Assembly: GCF_000737335.2 (NCBI RefSeq)
Contig: NZ_JMCC02000026.1
Coordinates: 17,730-81,729 of the forward strand
Source: Enhygromyxa salina
GTDB lineage: Bacteria > Myxococcota_A > Polyangia > Nannocystales > Nannocystaceae
DNA: 64,000 nt
Reading direction: 5' to 3'
Shown here: piece after piece, positions 60,309 through 64,000 of the stretch
How positions within the stretch are numbered: position 1 is the first letter of the stretch
Layout of the letters: each line of letters opens with the position of its first letter
Position numbers and translations under genes: made by a program
The notes under the pieces: generated by a model
What the model was told of the DNA's origin: nothing
The model's input: only the letters and a program-made list of their open reading frames with translations
The model's database searches: none

Positions 60309-61592
60309 GTGACCCAGATTCGGGTTCTCGTGGTCGACGACGACCCCTGGATTCTTCGCATGGTCTCATCGAGCCTGGAGAAGAAGGGCACGTACGCGGT
60401 CGACACCGCGCGCGATGGTCAACAGGCGTTGTTAAAAGCCCAGGCCCAAAAGCCGGACATGATCATCAGCGATGTGATGATGCCGGTCATGGATGGCTGG
60501 GCGCTGGTCCAACAGCTCCGCGCGGATCCAATGCTCGCCGACGTTCCGGTGCTGTTCTTGACCGCGCTCGGCAAAGACGAAGATCGGCTGCACGCGCTCG
60601 GGCTCAAGCCCGACGACTACGTGTCCAAGCCGTTTCGCTTCGACGATCTCGAGCGGCGCGTGCTCAAGGCCCTCGCCAAGCGGGGCAAGGCAGAGGATCC
60701 CAACCCCGGGTACGGGCAACCGCAGCCTGGTTTTGGCCAGCGCGGCTACGGCCCAGCGCCGTCCCAGCCACCCGCGCAAGGTGGGTTCGCGCCGGGCAAC
60801 TTTGGACCGCAACCCAGCGGCCCACCGGGCGGCTTCCCCTCGCCAGGCGGGTTTGGTCCGCCGGCCCAGCAGGGCTTCCCGCAGCAGGGCGGGTTCCCGC
60901 AGCAAGGTGGGTTCCCGCAACAAGGTGGGTTCCCACAACAAGGCTATCCCCAGCAGGGCCAGCAGCAGGGCTACCCACAGCAGGGCTACCCACAGCAGGG
61001 CTACCCACAGCAGGGCCAGCAGCAGGGCTATCCCCAACAAGGCGGGCACTACGGCCCTCCGGGCCACCCCCCGGCCCAACAACAGCAGGGCCAAGCGCCT
61101 GGCCCCGGCGGCTACCCACAGCAGGGCGGCTACCCGCAGCAGGGCCAGCAAAACGGCAACGTGGGGGCGCCGCGAAGTCAGCCCGCGGCGGAGCCAGAGC
61201 CCGCCGCGCCCCAGGTCGATCCCAGCGCCTCCGGCTCGTTCTCGGGCGCGATCAAGCGGACCGGTCTATCGGGTCGTCTCGAGCAGCTGGGGCTCTCGAG
61301 CCTGCTGGTCATGATGGAGATGGAGCGCAAAGACGGTGTGCTTCAGCTGCAGAACTCCACGGACAAGAAGGTGGGCCGCATCTTCATCCGCAAGGGTCAG
61401 GTCATCCAGGCCCGCATCGAAAAAGACACCGTCAGCCGCGATGGGGCGCACTGCGTCTATCACATGCTGTTGTGGGACAAGGGCCGGTTTCACTTCACGG
61501 CCATGGACATCGAGATGGAAGACCTCGTCAAGACGTCGACGACCAGCCTGCTCATGGAGGGCGCGCGGCTCATCGACGAGGCCAACCGCTAG
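60309..61592 (+). CDS. Response regulator: REC domain, Gln/Gly/Pro repeats, DUF4388
   Basis: 427 residues from the GTG at 60309. The REC domain (1-120) has the acidic pair 'VVDDDPW', phospho-acceptor Asp in 'MIISDVMMPVMDGW', Thr in 'VLFLTALG' and Lys in 'DYVSKPFR'. It is followed by about 180 residues of low complexity built from 'GYPQQGQQ', 'GGFPQQG' units encoded by near-identical DNA copies (60880-61150). The C-terminal DUF4388 (PatA-like) starts 'GLSGRLEQLGLSSLLVMMEM' and includes 'GVLQLQNSTDKKVGRIFIRKG'. In myxobacteria such proteins relay two-component signals by protein contacts rather than DNA binding. Its TAG stop lies inside an inverted-repeat element. Confidence 0.92.
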   Translation: MTQIRVLVVDDDPWILRMVSSSLEKKGTYAVDTARDGQQALLKAQAQKPDMIISDVMMPVMDGWALVQQLRADPMLADVPVLFLTALGKDEDRLHALGLKPDDYVSKPFRFDDLERRVLKALAKRGKAEDPNPGYGQPQPGFGQRGYGPAPSQPPAQGGFAPGNFGPQPSGPPGGFPSPGGFGPPAQQGFPQQGGFPQQGGFPQQGGFPQQGYPQQGQQQGYPQQGYPQQGYPQQGQQQGYPQQGGHYGPPGHPPAQQQQGQAPGPGGYPQQGGYPQQGQQNGNVGAPRSQPAAEPEPAAPQVDPSASGSFSGAIKRTGLSGRLEQLGLSSLLVMMEMERKDGVLQLQNSTDKKVGRIFIRKGQVIQARIEKDTVSRDGAHCVYHMLLWDKGRFHFTAMDIEMEDLVKTSTTSLLMEGARLIDEANR

Positions 61593-61757
61593 CAGGGCGT
61601 AGAAGTTCGTCCCACGACGCCAGATACGCCTCTGCCCACCGAATGCCTGCGTCGCAAAACCTCGAAGTATGCCCGATACGACTTCGGTTTCGCTCCTTGG
61701 CCTCGGCGCGCAGCGACGCATCTGACGACGCGCGCCGAACGTCCACCCCCTGCTAGC
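61588..61757. repeat. MITE-like inverted-repeat element
   Basis: Ends are imperfect inverted repeats: 61589-61609 CTAGCAGGGCGTAGAAGTTC(G) matches the complement of 61736-61756 at 18 of 21 positions, extending inward to about 55 bp per arm at roughly 70% match. The interior carries no plausible gene. It fills nearly the whole gap between two genes and supplies the stop codon of the upstream one. It could also be a large transcriptional stem-loop. Confidence 0.55.
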
Positions 61758-61769
61758 ACTTGGATTCCC

Positions 61770-62363
61770 GTGAAGACGCCAGACCGCGAGCTCACGATGG
61801 CCGAACTCGCGGCCCAGGCCAAGCTCGAGCCCGACGCAGATCAGGCGGGTGCGGGCGCCGAGGCTCCGGCCCGCGAGTCGGACCCGCACGCGCGCGACGA
61901 TGAGCTGCTCGATGATCCGCCACACACCGATCATCACCTGGGTCGCTTCGCCGGCTGGCGGGCGGCTCGCCAAGTGCGTGTGTTCGTTGGCGCCGCGCTT
62001 GGGTTGGCGGTGATCGTCGCTGGCGCGGTGTTCCTCGTCCACAACCAAGCGCTGCGCGAGCAAGAGGAGCAACTTCGCCAAAAGCGGCTGCATCCCCTGC
62101 CCGAGCTCGAGGCCACGATCACGCCGGGCACCCCCCGCGAGATGACGGTGTCAGAGGGCAACATGCGGGTCAGCCTCTCGGCCGAGGCCCCGGCGATCAA
62201 CTTGCTGCATCTGCCCGACCGCGACATCACGCTGGCGCCGGGCGTCGACAAGGCGCAGCTCAAGGTGGAGGTCAACGGGGGCAAGACGACCAGGCTCGTC
62301 GTGCTGACCGGCGAGATCGTCGAGACCCTGACTCACGCCGACGCGCAGCCGCTGCTGCCCTAG
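61770..62363 (+). CDS. Single-pass membrane protein, unknown function
   Basis: 197 residues from the GTG at 61770. A charged N-terminal cytoplasmic part (Ala/Glu/Asp/His-rich) is followed by one transmembrane helix ('VFVGAALGLAVIVAGAVFLV'). A Gln/Glu/Arg-rich coiled segment ('ALREQEEQLRQKRLHPLPEL') comes next, then a small beta-rich extracytoplasmic domain ('REMTVSEGNMRVSLSAEAPA', 'LKVEVNGGKTTRLVVLTGEI'). No family is recognised. The TAG stop is immediately followed by the left end of an insertion sequence, so the natural C terminus may have been shortened by the insertion. Confidence 0.7.
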   Translation: MKTPDRELTMAELAAQAKLEPDADQAGAGAEAPARESDPHARDDELLDDPPHTDHHLGRFAGWRAARQVRVFVGAALGLAVIVAGAVFLVHNQALREQEEQLRQKRLHPLPELEATITPGTPREMTVSEGNMRVSLSAEAPAINLLHLPDRDITLAPGVDKAQLKVEVNGGKTTRLVVLTGEIVETLTHADAQPLLP

Positions 62364-62364
62364 A

Positions 62365-64000
62365 CTCGACTTTGGCGGTTTTGAGCCTGCAGACGACGGG
62401 GCCATCCGCAGAGACGTGGGCTCCCCGGAGCTCCATGGCCTGGTAGGCGGATCCGCCTGCGCGTCCACCGAGGAGTCTCGCGCGCAAAACGAGCGCCTGA
62501 GTGCGCTCGGTACTCGTCACTGGTCTGTTTCCCTGAAGCAGCCAGCTTCGCAGTTGGCAGGACTGGAGGGGCTCGGTGGATTGTAGAAGAGGTCGCGGGC
62601 ACTCGCTGAGAAGGTCAGAGTTGGATTGCGATATCCACGCAAACCCTCAAAGGAGGCCCGCCATCATGCTACCCGACTCGTTCATCGCTTGCCTGCCCGT
62701 GCTGCGCGAGTATTTTACCGCTCCCAGCTTCGCGCGCTTCGTCACCCTCTTGTCTGGCTGGCTCTTGTGTACGGGCAAGCACACCATCACTGGTGTCCTG
62801 CGTGGCGCCGGCGTCGTCGGGGAGCGCGAGCACAGCGGCTTCTATCGGTTCTTCAGCTGCGGGGTGTGGGAGCCCGATCAGATCGGTCTCGCATTGATGC
62901 GACTCGCGTTGTCGATGGTCCCGCGAGGTTCACGGGTGACGCTGACGATCGACGACACGCTTGCGCGCCACACCGGCAAGCATATCTCGTCGGCGGGAAT
63001 GCACCACGACCCGCTTCTATCGAGCGTCAGCCACCCGTTCTGGCACTTCGGACACAAGTGGGTGGTGCTCGCGGTCGTCATCCATGTCCCGCGCTGGAAC
63101 AAGACCTACTCATTGCCCGTGCTGGTCCGCCTGTATCGGACGCGCAAGACCAACGACGCACTCGGGCTGGAGCACCGAAAGCTCACGGAACTCGCCTCGG
63201 AGTTGCTCTGGCTGGTAGCCGAAAAATTCCCTCAGCGGGAGTTCATCGCACTTGGCGACAACAACTACGTCAACAGCACGATCGTCCGCAAGCCGCCTCG
63301 CAACGTCAACATCCTTGGTCGAGGCCGACTCGACGCGGCCCTCTACGCGACGGCGCCCAAGCATCGTGGTCGCGGACGTCCTCGCGTCAAGGGGCGTAAA
63401 CTCGCGTCTCCGAAGGACCGGAACCAGCGATGGAAGTCGCTCACCCTCGACATCTATGGCCGACGCGCAACCGTCCGCGTCAAGGTCTTCAGGGCCGTCT
63501 GGTACAAGGTCAGTTACGACAAGCAAATGCTCTTCGTCGTCATCCGTGACTGGCCTGGCCACGTCAAACTCGACGTCCTGACGACCACGGACCTGGACCT
63601 CGACGCGGCCCAAGTCATCACGCAGTACTGCCAACGATGGACCCTCGAGGAGACGTTCCACTGGGCCAAGAGCTCGCTGGGCTTCGAGGATCCACAGAAC
63701 CGTGTCGAGAAAGCGGTGCAGCGCACCGCCCCCATGGCACTGTGGGCCTACACTCTCGTCGTCGTGTGGTACCTTGGGTGGTCCGCGCGTCGCACTAAGC
63801 TGCCCCTGCGCCCGGCTCCTTGGTACCGCGGCAAGTCCACCCCGAGCTTCGCGGACATGCTCGCCGAGCTCCGGCGGCAGTCCTGGCTGCGCTGGATTTG
63901 TGATCGAGCGGGTAAGGGCCGCTTAGATCATAAATCTCTGGCACCCTTGCTGGACGCAGTGGGCTACGCATGAGGCCGCTCTGCAACCGCCAAAGTCGAG
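62365..64000 (+). mobile_element. Complete insertion sequence with matching terminal inverted repeats
   Basis: About 1636 bp. The left end CTCGACTTTGGCGGTT (62365-62380) is the exact complement of the right end AACCGCCAAAGTCGAG (63985-64000), and both flank one transposase gene. The bases before the left end are CTAGA; if CTAG is the duplicated target, the element proper begins at A62364. The right flank lies outside the window, so the target duplication cannot be checked. Confidence 0.88.
62666..63973 (+). CDS. DDE transposase (DDE_5 / IS701-like)
   Basis: 435 residues from ATG 62666, which has a strong ribosome site (AAAGGAGG, 62649-62656); longer readings start inside non-coding IS sequence. 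The catalytic acids are probably Asp in 'RVTLTIDDTLARHTGK', Asp in 'EFIALGDNNYVNST' and Glu in 'QRWTLEETFHWAKSSLGFED'. Other features are 'TGKHTITGVLRGAG' near the N terminus and a basic 'HRGRGRPRVKGRKLASPKDR' stretch. The frame is intact, and terminal repeats are present on both sides, so the element may still be active. The family name is from motif resemblance. Confidence 0.88.
   Translation: MLPDSFIACLPVLREYFTAPSFARFVTLLSGWLLCTGKHTITGVLRGAGVVGEREHSGFYRFFSCGVWEPDQIGLALMRLALSMVPRGSRVTLTIDDTLARHTGKHISSAGMHHDPLLSSVSHPFWHFGHKWVVLAVVIHVPRWNKTYSLPVLVRLYRTRKTNDALGLEHRKLTELASELLWLVAEKFPQREFIALGDNNYVNSTIVRKPPRNVNILGRGRLDAALYATAPKHRGRGRPRVKGRKLASPKDRNQRWKSLTLDIYGRRATVRVKVFRAVWYKVSYDKQMLFVVIRDWPGHVKLDVLTTTDLDLDAAQVITQYCQRWTLEETFHWAKSSLGFEDPQNRVEKAVQRTAPMALWAYTLVVVWYLGWSARRTKLPLRPAPWYRGKSTPSFADMLAELRRQSWLRWICDRAGKGRLDHKSLAPLLDAVGYA

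Overview
The window is high-GC DNA (genes strongly prefer G/C in the third codon position) from what looks like a myxobacterium, most likely of the Nannocystis/Plesiocystis/Enhygromyxa group. The clearest hint is a set of five secreted lipoproteins with a 'GDGDGDP'-type acidic linker right after the lipobox, two of them with CGDG...EECDDGN (DUF4215) cysteine repeats. Other hints are an REC-DUF4388 response regulator, an OmpA/peptidoglycan-binding accessory protein, a Coq4-like protein, large type I PKS genes and a squalene-oxidase/cyclase-like pair. The taxonomic call is inference from family content; no rRNA gene is present.

Layout. 1-9.3 kb: end of a lipocalin-like gene, then a 9-kb three-module type I PKS on the minus strand (KS with Ser for Cys - AT - ACP - KS - AT - ACP - KS - [no AT] - DH - ACP). 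9.5-15.7 kb: housekeeping and metabolism (DUF2071 protein, a two-subunit acyl-CoA dehydrogenase operon, pirin with a broken AraC remnant in front, GNAT acetyltransferase coupled to trpS). 15.8-25.5 kb: envelope and secreted proteins, including a copper-monooxygenase-like lipoprotein, an operon of OmpA/peptidoglycan-binding protein + zinc amidase + coupled lipoprotein, a DUF4215/fibrinogen-like lipoprotein, and a small secreted Cys-rich protein overlapping a two-helix membrane protein. 25.5-26.3 kb: a degraded patch with a MafI-like immunity gene and a toxin-like remnant. 26.3-30.3 kb: family-A DNA polymerase, RCC1-repeat lipoprotein, another lipoprotein. 30.3-36.5 kb: a compact minus-strand biosynthetic locus with a single-module PKS (KS-AT-ACP-TE with a Cys nucleophile, fused to a SnoaL/NTF2-like domain), a Coq4-like protein and a TylF-type O-methyltransferase. 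37-52 kb: KamA aminomutase, a carboxypeptidase-regulatory/PDZ protein, IgGFc-binding-like and DUF4215 lipoproteins, an acyl-CoA ligase, a GHKL ATPase opposite a small helical protein, a CPA2 antiporter-EIIA fusion and a cytochrome P450. 53-54.5 kb: 1.5 kb of decayed DNA with a perfect 36-bp palindrome. 54.5-64 kb: three lipoproteins, an operon pairing a squalene-cyclase-fold protein that has lost the DxDD acid motif with a squalene-epoxidase-like flavoprotein, a response regulator, a MITE-like inverted-repeat element, and a complete insertion sequence that ends at the window edge.

How the genes may work together. The two PKS genes lie on the same strand about 23 kb apart. Neither carries a ketoreductase; the first lacks a release domain and the second has an N-terminal coiled coil suitable for docking, so they could belong to one split pathway, though that is inference. 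The cyclase-like/epoxidase-like pair suggests a modified triterpenoid or polyprenoid route. The amidase operon and the small Cys-rich/membrane pair have the arrangement of antibacterial effector plus self-protection genes. No CRISPR array or tRNA was recognised.
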